Source: an uncultured Pelagibacteraceae bacterium (GTDB taxonomy: Bacteria; Pseudomonadota; Alphaproteobacteria; Pelagibacterales; Pelagibacteraceae). From it: a stretch of 64,000 bases of DNA. A program made the translations under genes and the position numbers. Position 1 is the first letter of the stretch, and each line of letters starts with the position of its first letter. The stretch is from assembly GCA_902618485.1 (NCBI GenBank), contig CACNAR010000005.1, forward strand, positions 1 through 64,000. The letters are read 5' to 3'. This document shows, piece by piece, positions 56,541-64,000 of the stretch. Below the pieces are notes generated by a model that saw only the letters and a program-made list of their open reading frames with translations, did not search any database and was not told where the DNA came from.

Positions 56541-56582
56541 AAAACGCTTCTCATTACGTTATGTGTGAGAGGCGTTTTTTTT
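56541..56582. terminator. strong bidirectional rho-independent terminator
   Basis: A 13-bp stem: AAAACGCTTCTCA (56541-56553) pairs with TGAGAGGCGTTTT (56666 minus 100 to 56578, i.e. 56566-56578), one G-T wobble, 12-base loop, then Ts to 56582. On the other strand it ends in TTTTTAAT after the stem, so it can also stop carD transcription coming from the minus strand. Confidence 0.9.
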
Positions 56583-57450
56583 AGTTATCATCCGGTTCGT
56601 CATTATCGTGTTCTGAAATTGGTTCCTCATCTTGTATTTCAGGTGCTGAACTTTTGATTGCAGTAGTTTCTTGTTTATTTTGGCTATCTAAGTTTCTTTT
56701 AAGCGCTTTATCTAATTTTTTCTGGGTATCTTCAAAAGATAAATTTAAAATTATTTTAAATTCAGATAAAATTCTTTCATAAGCTTTTTCAAAAAGTTGC
56801 CTTTCGCTATAGGATTGGTCGACCATTAAATCATCTCCTTTATTTAAATCTCTTACTACTTCTGCTAATTCATAAATTTTACCTGAGGAAATTTTTGCCT
56901 CATATTCTTGTGCTCTCCTACTCCACATTGATCTTTTAATTTTTGGTTTACTTTTTAAAATCGAAATAGACTTGTTAACTTGATTGATTGTAGCTAATGG
57001 ACGAAGGTGAGATTGTTTATTGACTGGAACCATACCATTAGCTTTGTCTTTCTCAAATTTTATTACATACGTTTCGACATCGATTCCTCCAATACTAATT
57101 TTTTTAAATTCAGATATCTGTCCTACTCCATGTTTAGGATAAACAACATAATCCTTTACTTTATACTCTCTTTTTTCAGTCGCTTGTTTGTTCACCTTTT
57201 TTATCTCAGGTTTAATCTCAGTCCCTTTAGAAATCCTAAGGTTTTCAGATTTTAATTCTGTCTTTTTGGGAATATTTTTATTTTGTTTTTTTTGAGTAAC
57301 TCTTTTTAATTTTGGTTTTACTGTTTTTTTAATTTTTTTAGGTGTTTTTTTTACACTTTTAGAAACTTTTATTTTTGTAACTTTTTTTGTTTTTTTTGAT
57401 TTGTTTTTAAATGTTCTCTTTAAAATATTTTTCAAACTTATCTTGCTCAT
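56581..57450 (-). CDS. carD: CarD-family transcriptional regulator with Lys-rich N-terminal tail
   Basis: 289 aa. CarD/CdnL proteins bind the RNA polymerase beta subunit and stabilise open complexes, notably at rRNA promoters. The CarD core starts near residue 94 ([17 protein letters not shown]) and runs to about 255 ([25 protein letters not shown]). Before it is a tail with 24 Lys and 2 Arg in the first 60 residues; after it is an acidic tail ([15 protein letters not shown]). The ATG overlaps the fdxA end by 44 bp; a GTG at the codon for Val-86 (VNKQATEK) is a shorter alternative. fdxA-carD adjacency is typical of alphaproteobacteria. Confidence 0.9.
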   Translation of the reverse strand: MSKISLKNILKRTFKNKSKKTKKVTKIKVSKSVKKTPKKIKKTVKPKLKRVTQKKQNKNIPKKTELKSENLRISKGTEIKPEIKKVNKQATEKREYKVKDYVVYPKHGVGQISEFKKISIGGIDVETYVIKFEKDKANGMVPVNKQSHLRPLATINQVNKSISILKSKPKIKRSMWSRRAQEYEAKISSGKIYELAEVVRDLNKGDDLMVDQSYSERQLFEKAYERILSEFKIILNLSFEDTQKKLDKALKRNLDSQNKQETTAIKSSAPEIQDEEPISEHDNDEPDDN

Positions 57451-57733
57451 CTTTATATTCTTCGTGATCCGAAGGTGGATCTTTTTTTTCGCTTATGTTT
57501 GGCCAGATTTCAGAATATTTTTTGTTGATCTCTAACCATTTGTCGCTCCCTGGCTCTGTGTCTGCTTGAATTGCATCCACTGGACATTCAGGTTCACAAA
57601 CGCCACAATCTATACACTCATCGGGTTTAATTACAAGCATATTTTTACCTTCATAAAAGCAATCAACTGGGCAAACATCAACACAATCGGTTAGCTTACA
57701 TTTAATACATTTATCATTAACTAAATATGTCAT
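57407..57733 (-). CDS. fdxA: ferredoxin FdxA (7Fe-8S type)
   Basis: Electron carrier of 108 aa with [3Fe-4S] and [4Fe-4S] cluster motifs [17 protein letters not shown] and [15 protein letters not shown], and the FdxA-type C-terminal extension ([13 protein letters not shown]). Shares one base with the terB-like stop upstream and overlaps carD by 44 bp downstream. Confidence 0.95.
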   Translation of the reverse strand: MTYLVNDKCIKCKLTDCVDVCPVDCFYEGKNMLVIKPDECIDCGVCEPECPVDAIQADTEPGSDKWLEINKKYSEIWPNISEKKDPPSDHEEYKDEQDKFEKYFKENI

Positions 57734-58146
57734 TATAAATTCTCACTTTTTATCTTTTCTTTAATGTCTCCCATTACTTTATTGTCAACATACAATAATC
57801 CTCCAAGCCTTCTCATTAAACTTGTCTCATAGATGTCTGCCTCTTTGTTAGAGTAAATAATTCTCCACAAAGCTTCAATAATTTGAATTTTATTTTCTTC
57901 ATTCATATTTTTGACCTCTTTTGTGAAATTAAGAATTTGATTAGAATTATCTTCAATTTTTATTGCTTCGTTAAATAATTCGTCTAAATGATCTTTTTTT
58001 ACTCCAATTTTTAGCATTGTTTGTTTAATAATTTTTTCCTCTTTTTCAGAGAAGTGTTCATCAATTTTTGCTGCATGAATTAAAAGAGCACATATTTCAA
58101 TTAAATTACTATTAATGTCTACTTTTTCTTTTTTTTTAAAAAACAT
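57733..58146 (-). CDS. TerB-like domain protein
   Basis: 137 aa, all-helical. Pattern [23 protein letters not shown] and [23 protein letters not shown] match the TerB domain of alphaproteobacteria, with acidic metal-binding-like helices. Function of the stand-alone form unknown. It lies 3 bp after the helicase gene and overlaps fdxA by one base. Confidence 0.82.
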   Translation of the reverse strand: MFFKKKEKVDINSNLIEICALLIHAAKIDEHFSEKEEKIIKQTMLKIGVKKDHLDELFNEAIKIEDNSNQILNFTKEVKNMNEENKIQIIEALWRIIYSNKEADIYETSLMRRLGGLLYVDNKVMGDIKEKIKSENL

Positions 58147-58149
58147 CTA

Positions 58150-60633
58150 TCAGTTTAAATTAAGATTCTTAAGAACCATAAAAGGGCTTTCTTTATTAGG
58201 TTTTTTTAAAAAAATCTTTTTGTTTTTTTTAGGGGGATTATATTTGAAAAAAAGTTCGCTATTTTTTTCAAAAATTTTATAGTTCATCATACTAATTAAC
58301 CTTTTAAAATTTTCTTTACTACAACCTAGTAGATTAATCATCTCTGGGACCATTTTGATCATCTTTTTTTTCTCTTTATTATCTGAATTTAATATTTGTA
58401 TAAACAATCTCTCAAGAATATCAATTCTAACAAAAAAGGTGTCAAATTTTTCAAATCCACATAACAGCATGAAATTTTTATTTTTAAAATCCTTATCATT
58501 TAAAAAATTCAAACCAAATGTCGGAGGGCGTAAATTGAAATATTTTTGATGATAATTTTTCCATAATAACGTTCTTAATGAAACAGCATCAGGTTTTATT
58601 AATTTATACAAAAACACGTGATATCTTCCAAATTTCACTCCTATATTGCGTAAAGTTTTCCTTTCATCTTGATCTAACTTTTCTAAATATTCCGAAACTT
58701 GTTCTCTTTTAATCACACCGTTATTTTCATAAAGTTGATACGCTAAAGCTTTTGTTGATGGATTTTTTTCTTTTATATTTTTTAAATCAATCAAACTTTT
58801 CAAAACTGTACCAATTTTGTTTTTTAACCATTTATTAATGAAATCTGATAATATTTGCTTTTGATTCTGTTCTAGAATATCATCAACTATTAATTCTAAA
58901 TTAGGATTTAAATAATCTTTACCAGCAGTCAACCTTCCAATCGCAGAGTTATTCCAATAAATTTTAGAATCATTCCTAAGCTCAACAAGACCAGTATCAA
59001 TTATAATTTTTATTCTTTTCTCGAGCTCAGGTCCTACAGATTGTCTAGCAGCTTTTTTTAAAGATTTAATGTCGGTTTCTAAGGCTCCTTTTTTTAAATC
59101 CAATTCTAGTTTGAGACCATTTATTTTACCGATAAACTGGTTGTCGATTATTACATCATTATTTTCTAAAATTTTTGTGTCAAACTCCATATCCTGCTTT
59201 AAACCTCTTGCCAAAATACTTGCACGTTTATCAATAAAAGTTTTTGTAAGTTCCTCATGTAATCTATCTGAGAGTCTGTCCTCTAATAACTTAGTTTTTT
59301 CTATCCAATAGTTATGATCTTCTACCCAATTATTTTTATTTGAAACATATGACCAAGTTCTTACATTTGCAATTCTATTTGACAAAGAATCTACATTTCC
59401 ATCTAATTTATCAAGTTTCATCAGCTGTAATCGCAAATAATCGTTAGAAATTTTGCCTTTTTTACTGTTTAAATATTTGAATACGTTTCTAATTACCTCA
59501 TAATGATTACCGTATGTTTTTTTAACAAAATCTGGTATTTGACAACATTCCCACAAAAGTCTTAATTTTTCTTGATTGGACTCGATATTTTCAAAACTTT
59601 TGTCTTTTAAAAAAAACTTTAAGGCTTTTTCATCTTCACATTCGTATATTTTTCTCAACCATTCTTTGTGAGGTTTTTCATCTAGTGATTTTATTAATGA
59701 AGTGGAGTTATTAAAATTTAAATTTGAATTTCTCCAAAATAAACAGCTAATCTCCTCAAATTTATGGTTTTCGAGTAATTCAACATTCTCAGGGCTAATC
59801 ATTCCACATTGGCCGGTTATACCAAAACTTCCGTCATTCATATATCTTCCTGCTCTACCAGCAATTTGACCAATTTCGGATAAGTTTAATCGTCTTAATT
59901 TTTTTCCATCAAATTTTTTTAAATTTGAAAAATACACGTGATTGAGATCCATATTTATACCCATCCCAATTGCATCTGTTGCAACTAAAAAATCAACATC
60001 GCCAGATTGATATAATTCAACTTGAGCATTTCTAGTCTTTGGACTGAGAGACCCCATAACTATTGAGGCTCCCCCTTTCTGTCTTCTTATAAGTTCAGCA
60101 ATTGCGTATACTTCTTCCGCAGAAAATGCAATTATAGCTGTTTTTCGATCTATTCTTGAAATTTTTTTATGGCCAGAATAAGAAAGTTTTGACAAACGAT
60201 TTCTATTAATAAATTCTACATCGTCGTCTAATTTGGCAATAATATTCCTAATTGTATTTGAACCCATAAACATTGTTAATTTTTCACCTCTCATATTTAA
60301 AAGTCTATCCGTAAAAATATGACCTCGTTCATGATCTGAACACATTTGAATTTCATCAACAGCAACAAAGTCCAATTGTTTATCAATTGGCATAGACTCA
60401 ACAGTGCATAAAAAGTATTTAGCGTTTGATGGAATAATTTTTTCTTCACCAGTTATTAATGCTACCTTGTCAGTGTTTACCTTTTTTATTACTTTGTCGT
60501 AGACCTCACGTGCCAACAGTCTTAACGGAAAACCAATCATACCACTTTCAAAAGACAACATTGTCTCTATTGCAAGATGGGTTTTTCCAGTATTGGTTGG
60601 ACCTAGAATTGCAGATATTTTATTTTTAGACAT
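58150..60633 (-). CDS. SUV3-like DEAD/DEAH-box RNA helicase
   Basis: 827-aa superfamily 2 helicase. Motif I LGPTNTGKTHLAIETM, motif II FVAVDEIQMCSDHERGH, then SLSPKTRNAQVELYQSG, VATDAIGMGINMDL (motif V) and QIAGRAGRY (motif VI). A long C-terminal region (about 300-827) is of the mitochondrial SUV3/alphaproteobacterial type. Probably RNA turnover. First gene of helicase-terB-fdxA-carD. The 208 bp upstream of its start (60634-60841) show no gene. Confidence 0.92.
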   Translation of the reverse strand: MSKNKISAILGPTNTGKTHLAIETMLSFESGMIGFPLRLLAREVYDKVIKKVNTDKVALITGEEKIIPSNAKYFLCTVESMPIDKQLDFVAVDEIQMCSDHERGHIFTDRLLNMRGEKLTMFMGSNTIRNIIAKLDDDVEFINRNRLSKLSYSGHKKISRIDRKTAIIAFSAEEVYAIAELIRRQKGGASIVMGSLSPKTRNAQVELYQSGDVDFLVATDAIGMGINMDLNHVYFSNLKKFDGKKLRRLNLSEIGQIAGRAGRYMNDGSFGITGQCGMISPENVELLENHKFEEISCLFWRNSNLNFNNSTSLIKSLDEKPHKEWLRKIYECEDEKALKFFLKDKSFENIESNQEKLRLLWECCQIPDFVKKTYGNHYEVIRNVFKYLNSKKGKISNDYLRLQLMKLDKLDGNVDSLSNRIANVRTWSYVSNKNNWVEDHNYWIEKTKLLEDRLSDRLHEELTKTFIDKRASILARGLKQDMEFDTKILENNDVIIDNQFIGKINGLKLELDLKKGALETDIKSLKKAARQSVGPELEKRIKIIIDTGLVELRNDSKIYWNNSAIGRLTAGKDYLNPNLELIVDDILEQNQKQILSDFINKWLKNKIGTVLKSLIDLKNIKEKNPSTKALAYQLYENNGVIKREQVSEYLEKLDQDERKTLRNIGVKFGRYHVFLYKLIKPDAVSLRTLLWKNYHQKYFNLRPPTFGLNFLNDKDFKNKNFMLLCGFEKFDTFFVRIDILERLFIQILNSDNKEKKKMIKMVPEMINLLGCSKENFKRLISMMNYKIFEKNSELFFKYNPPKKNKKIFLKKPNKESPFMVLKNLNLN

Positions 60634-60841
60634 TCTATGTTTAGTATACTTTTTTTTTCACCTACCAGATATTGTTAGCACTAAAGAACAAAAATAGACT
60701 AAAACAAGACCGAATCGGAAGTTAAAAAGTTCTCATTTCAAAAATAAGCAGTTTTATTTTAGCACATATATAAAATTTATATAACAATTAATATTTATTC
60801 TTTAGGTATATTTCATCTTTAACTAATTAGTCAAATACACA

Positions 60842-61255
60842 CTAGATATTAATGGGTTTATTTTTTAAGATTTTCCAAATACCGTTTGCGGCAGTAATTA
60901 TTTCGTCGTTACACTTAAGCTCACAAAATAAAAACACAAGTGTTTTGGTTTTTTTTAAAATTCTAACATGACCTATAATTTCATCTCCAACTTTAGATGT
61001 ACCAATAAATTTTAAATCCAATGAAATTGTTACACATGGTGAAGGTTTAGCTGATCTGTGAGCAGCTGAACCAGCACCAGCATCAATTAAAGCCGCAAGG
61101 TAACCACCGTGAGTGATACCAGCTGAATTTAGATGGTTTTTTGTTATTGTAGATTTAAACTCATAATGATTTTCAGAAATTTGTCTAAATAAAACTCCAC
61201 CATTGTGTTTCATAAATCCTGTTTTTAGACTAATTTGCTCAAATTTATTTGTCAT
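60842..61255 (-). CDS. PaaI-family hotdog thioesterase
   Basis: 137-aa acyl-CoA thioesterase. Core motif NSAGITHGGYLAALIDAGAGSAAH (HGG with the following Asp) and VTISLDLKFIGTSKVGDEIIG. Substrate not determinable. Lies downstream of a small membrane ORF and tRNA-Arg on the same strand. Confidence 0.9.
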   Translation of the reverse strand: MTNKFEQISLKTGFMKHNGGVLFRQISENHYEFKSTITKNHLNSAGITHGGYLAALIDAGAGSAAHRSAKPSPCVTISLDLKFIGTSKVGDEIIGHVRILKKTKTLVFLFCELKCNDEIITAANGIWKILKNKPINI

Positions 61256-61262
61256 AGAATTT

Positions 61263-61361
61263 TTATAATATAAAAGTTAAAATTAATAAAATAATAAAGA
61301 TTATTATGAAAAAATAAATTACAGACATTTGCAGGGAAGATTTAAGGAGCCAATCAAACAT
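61263..61361 (-). CDS. 32-residue single-helix membrane peptide (candidate)
   Basis: ATG at 61361 to TAA at 61263. A short amphipathic head (MFDWLLKSSLQMS) followed by about 19 hydrophobic residues rich in Ile, Leu and Phe. Starts 10 bases after the 3' end of tRNA-Arg and ends 7 bases before the thioesterase ATG. Too short for homology; supported only by composition and by filling the gap exactly. Confidence 0.4.
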   Translation of the reverse strand: MFDWLLKSSLQMSVIYFFIIIFIILLILTFIL

Positions 61362-61371
61362 TTATATTTTT

Positions 61372-61448
61372 TGGTGCGCCTGCTAGGAGTCGAACCCAGA
61401 ACCTCCTGGTCCGTAGCCAAGCGCTCTATCCAGTTGAGCTACAGGCGC
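61372..61448 (-). tRNA. tRNA-Arg (anticodon ACG)
   Basis: 77 nt on the minus strand with encoded CCA. The acceptor stem pairs GCGCCTG with CAGGCGC. The anticodon arm is CTTGG-CTACGGA-CCAGG, giving ACG, which is normally deaminated to ICG to read CGU/CGC/CGA. The T arm is CTGGGTTCGACTCCTAG. Confidence 0.97.
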
Positions 61449-61520
61449 ATTTATAATTTTATTTAAATACATTATATTAATTTTTAGTATATTTTAATTA
61501 TAAGATAAATTTAAAAATTA

Positions 61521-62696
61521 ATGACAGATAAATCAAAAGAAGTAGTGATTGTTAGTGCTGTTAGGACACCTATAGGATCTTATAGAGGTTCATTAAAAAA
61601 AATGAGATCTGATCAGCTTGGATCTTTAGTGATCAAAGAAGCTTTAAAACGAACTAAATTTAGTTCAGATGAGGTAGATGAAGTAATAATGGGCCAAGTA
61701 TTGACTGCTGGCGCTGGACAGAACCCTGCTAGACAAGCTGCAATAAATGCTGGAATACCAATTTCAAAACCAGCACATATAATTAATCAAGTTTGTGGGT
61801 CTGGATTAAGAGCAGTAATATCGGGATATCAATCTATCAAATTGGGCGAGGCATTAAATGTTATTTCTGGGGGACAAGAGAATATGTCAATAGCACCACA
61901 TTCAATTTTTTTTAGAGATGAAAGAAAAATTTTAGAAGATAAACTAACAGATACAATGATTAATGATGGATTGATGGATGCTTTTAATAATTATCACATG
62001 GGCGTTACAGCAGAAAATATTGCAAAAAAATTTGACATATCTAAAAAGGAACAAGATGAGTTTGCTCTAAATTCTCAAAAAAAAACAGAAGAGGCAATCA
62101 AAAATAGCAAATTTGATGATGAGTTAGTTAAGATTAACCAAGGTAATAACCTGCTAAACTTAGATGAGCATCCACGAATAGGTCTAAAAATTTCTGATCT
62201 AGAAAAACTTAAAACAGTTTTTAAGGAAAATGGAACAGTCACACCCGGAAATTCTTCTGGGATAAATGATGGTGCTGCGGCTTTATTTTTAACCACCATT
62301 GAAGAAGCAGAAAAAAAATCTATCAATCCGCTTGTAAAAATAGTGTCATGGGCATCAGTTGGAGTAGATCCAACTTTAATGGGTCTAGGGCCAATAGAAG
62401 CTGTTCGCAAGGCAATTAATATAGCTGGATGGAATTTAGATGAGGTTGATTTATTTGAAATTAATGAAGCTTTTGCAGCTCAAAGCATAGCTGTAATTCG
62501 TGAGTTGAGTGTTGACCCAAACAAAGTTAATGTAAATGGTGGTGCAATCGCGTTAGGTCATCCTATTGGTGCATCAGGAGCAAGAATACTTGTAACTTTA
62601 GTACATGAAATGAAGAGACAAAAAAAAAGTAAGGGTTGTGCAACTCTCTGTATTGGAGGTGGAATGGGTATAGCTTTATGTGTTGAAAGAATTTAG
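61521..62696 (+). CDS. acetyl-CoA C-acetyltransferase (thiolase)
   Basis: 391 aa. Joins two acetyl-CoA to acetoacetyl-CoA or runs in reverse. Nucleophilic Cys in NQVCGSGLRAV, NEAFAAQ, catalytic His in GGAIALGHPIGASGARI and second Cys in LCIGGGMGIA. Biosynthetic (PhaA/AtoB) type by motif. Whether it serves polyhydroxybutyrate, ketone or branched-chain metabolism is not shown by neighbours. Start is the ATG at 61521. Confidence 0.95.
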   Translation: MTDKSKEVVIVSAVRTPIGSYRGSLKKMRSDQLGSLVIKEALKRTKFSSDEVDEVIMGQVLTAGAGQNPARQAAINAGIPISKPAHIINQVCGSGLRAVISGYQSIKLGEALNVISGGQENMSIAPHSIFFRDERKILEDKLTDTMINDGLMDAFNNYHMGVTAENIAKKFDISKKEQDEFALNSQKKTEEAIKNSKFDDELVKINQGNNLLNLDEHPRIGLKISDLEKLKTVFKENGTVTPGNSSGINDGAAALFLTTIEEAEKKSINPLVKIVSWASVGVDPTLMGLGPIEAVRKAINIAGWNLDEVDLFEINEAFAAQSIAVIRELSVDPNKVNVNGGAIALGHPIGASGARILVTLVHEMKRQKKSKGCATLCIGGGMGIALCVERI

Positions 62697-62809
62697 GAAT
62701 TTATCTTTCCGTATTTCCCCTCTAGTAATATTTTTTGTATCCACATTTTAGCGTCCACGTGTGTATTATCATTTGAATGAATAAGTAATTTTAGTATCTT
62801 TTTAAACAT
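62693..62809 (-). CDS. small basic ORF (38 aa), candidate
   Basis: Reads MFKKILKLLIHSNDN and ends ILLEGKYGKINS. Its stop overlaps the thiolase stop on the opposite strand. The frame stays open upstream to about 62869 (TTG), which would give 58 aa. The mix of hydrophobic helix and charged end looks protein-like, but there is no recognised family or clear ribosome-binding site. The rest of the 62697-62904 gap holds only AT-rich sequence and presumably the aceE promoter. Confidence 0.3.
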   Translation of the reverse strand: MFKKILKLLIHSNDNTHVDAKMWIQKILLEGKYGKINS

Positions 62810-62904
62810 TTTTGCATTTAAGAGTAAAAGAGTGTCAAAAAATAGGACAGAATGTGTTAAAATTTTCAATTCACTAAATTTTTATAGTGTATAAAACATA
62901 AAAA

Positions 62905-64000
62905 ATGACTGAAAAATTACTAGTTCCTGACATTGGCGATTTTGAAAATGTTGAGGTAATTGAATTACTTGTCGAAGAGGGTCAAGAAATTAAAAAAAAT
63001 GATCCAGTGGTCACTATTGAAAGTGATAAATCTAGTGTTGAAATTCCATCAACTTTTTCAGGCAAAGTTGAAAACATAGAAGTAAAAGTTGGTGATAAAG
63101 TTTCAAAAGGGGACTTGCTTCTCAGTATATCAGGCCCTGATGAAAAATTGTCTAAATCAGAAGAGGTTCCAAAAAATACTGAAAATTTAATTATAGAGGC
63201 AGAAAATTCTTTAAAAAAAAATAAAGAACAAGAAAAGCAAATTCCAAAATTTGAGAAAGAAAAACCTAGCAAAATTGAAGTTGTAAATGAAGGTGATATT
63301 GATCCTTTAGAGACGCGTGAATGGTTAGAGTCTCTCTCAGATGTTATTGAAAAAGATGGTAATCATAGAGCTCACTATTTGATTAAGGAATTGATCAATA
63401 AAGCTTATATGGAGGGAGCCAATATCCCATACACACAAAATACTCCCTATATAAATACAATTCCTGTAAGTGAAGAAAAGAAATCGAGTGGTGATCAGAA
63501 TATAGAAAGAAGAATTAGATCATTAATTAGATGGAATGCTGCTGCAATGGTAGTAAGGGCAAATAAAAAATTTCCTGAACTTGGAGGTCATATTGGAACC
63601 TTTGCATCTGCTGCAACTTTATATGATGTTGGAATGAATCATTTTTGGAGGGCAAAAAATAATAAATTCGGAGGAGATCTTGTTTATTTTCAAGGCCACA
63701 GTGCACCTGGTATGTACGCTAGAGCATTTCTTGAGGGAAGACTTAATGAAAAACAATTGGATAGTTTTAGACAGGAAGTTAAACCTGGTGGTTTATCTTC
63801 ATATCCACATCCTTGGTTAATGCCAAACTTTTGGCAATTTCCAACAGTCTCTATGGGTTTAGGACCAATGTTAGCGATTTATCAAGCAAGATATATGAAA
63901 TATTTGATTAATAGAGGACTAATTAAGGATGAAGGTAGAAAAGTTTGGGCATTTTTAGGTGATGGCGAAATGGACGAGCCAGAGTCTCTAGGAGCAATTG
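62905..64000 (+). CDS. aceE: pyruvate dehydrogenase E1 (homodimeric, AceE) with N-terminal lipoyl domain; partial
   Basis: First 365 codons of a longer gene. Residues 1-80 form a lipoyl domain (VPDIGDFENVEVIELLVEEG; lipoyl-Lys at 42 in ESDKSSVEIPS). Residues 81-130 are a charged Lys/Glu linker. From about 131 the sequence follows canonical AceE: DIDPLETREWLESL, NYINTIPV-type segment, RRIRSLIRWNA, GGHIGTFASAATLYDV, FQGHSAPGMYARAFLEGRL, GLSSYPHPWLMP, FLGDGEMDEPES (thiamine diphosphate motif start). The frame is continuous with no stop across the junction. E1 oxidatively decarboxylates pyruvate; a lipoyl domain normally sits on E2. Confidence 0.95.
   Translation, partial: MTEKLLVPDIGDFENVEVIELLVEEGQEIKKNDPVVTIESDKSSVEIPSTFSGKVENIEVKVGDKVSKGDLLLSISGPDEKLSKSEEVPKNTENLIIEAENSLKKNKEQEKQIPKFEKEKPSKIEVVNEGDIDPLETREWLESLSDVIEKDGNHRAHYLIKELINKAYMEGANIPYTQNTPYINTIPVSEEKKSSGDQNIERRIRSLIRWNAAAMVVRANKKFPELGGHIGTFASAATLYDVGMNHFWRAKNNKFGGDLVYFQGHSAPGMYARAFLEGRLNEKQLDSFRQEVKPGGLSSYPHPWLMPNFWQFPTVSMGLGPMLAIYQARYMKYLINRGLIKDEGRKVWAFLGDGEMDEPESLGAI

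Noticed and set aside
60634-60841. Possible small RNA upstream of the helicase
   Set aside because: Only a short CCGAATCGG palindrome and AT-rich sequence; no convincing promoter, stem or terminator.
1-64000. CRISPR array, insertion sequence or prophage
   Set aside because: No repeat-spacer series, transposase, integrase or phage structural gene seen; the HNH gene at 52.2 kb belongs to a chromosomal family.

Overview
This window is a gene-dense, AT-rich stretch of a streamlined alphaproteobacterial chromosome. I read it as SAR11/Pelagibacterales-like by inference, not by database search. The reasons are very short spacers, many ATGA and 1-14 bp gene overlaps, short family members (TsaB, RpsO, InfB), lysine- and isoleucine-rich proteins, and alphaproteobacterial gene neighbourhoods (Irr next to fabA-fabB-fabI, argH-lptM-lysA, fdxA-carD, rpsT-dnaA, coaBC-ubiB-ubiE near dnaA). 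I found no insertion sequence, phage or CRISPR array. Nearly everything is housekeeping, and the accessory content is small and scattered.

Layout. 1-5.5 kb (minus strand): grpE-dnaK-dnaJ with an RpoH-type promoter before dnaK, a sulfotransferase-like gene, a small membrane protein and the start of dapB, which runs off the left edge. 5.5-11 kb: rdgB, an LppC-like periplasmic protein, rsmI, a BON-domain lipoprotein and a malic enzyme-phosphotransacetylase fusion. 11-16.3 kb: murJ, trpS, nfu, a Bax-like glucosaminidase and a polysaccharide deacetylase. 16.3-29.2 kb (plus strand): a very short tsaB, fur, miaB, phoH, ybeY, lnt, metK, then a condensed nusA-infB-rbfA-rpsO-pnp cluster. 29.3-31.5 kb: a surface protein combining a C-type-lectin-like domain with a predicted outer-membrane barrel.

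31.5-38 kb: fabA-fabB-fabI, divergent irr, and katG with an Irr-like operator between the -35 and -10 elements; then an Asp/Asn hydroxylase-like gene, a DUF2061 protein, and a pair of Fur-box-like sites before an uncatalogued 59-aa cysteine-rich ORF. 38-44.4 kb: SH3 protein, MoeB/ThiF-like, dut, coaBC, ubiB and ubiE on minus; mutM and rpsT on plus. 44.4-47.3 kb: a 361-bp noncoding region with three copies of an 18-bp repeat, then dnaA and dnaN. This is the best oriC candidate. 47-56 kb: plsC, lysA, lptM, argH, tlpA, a HIG1 protein, an esterase, an HNH nuclease, coq7, dsbB, yqaA, tRNA-Leu and an acyl-CoA ligase. 56.3-60.6 kb: a self-contained unit for a 25-residue Lys/Arg/Ala peptide, then carD (with a Lys-rich tail), fdxA, terB and an SUV3-like helicase on minus. 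60.8-64 kb: thioesterase, tRNA-Arg, acetyl-CoA acetyltransferase and the 5' part of aceE, which carries an N-terminal lipoyl domain.

The most noteworthy items are the lipoyl-AceE fusion, the 25-aa basic peptide beside a Lys-tailed CarD, the Fur-box pair with the Cys-rich mini-protein, the triple repeat before dnaA, the lectin-barrel surface protein, and the two Irr-box-like sites.
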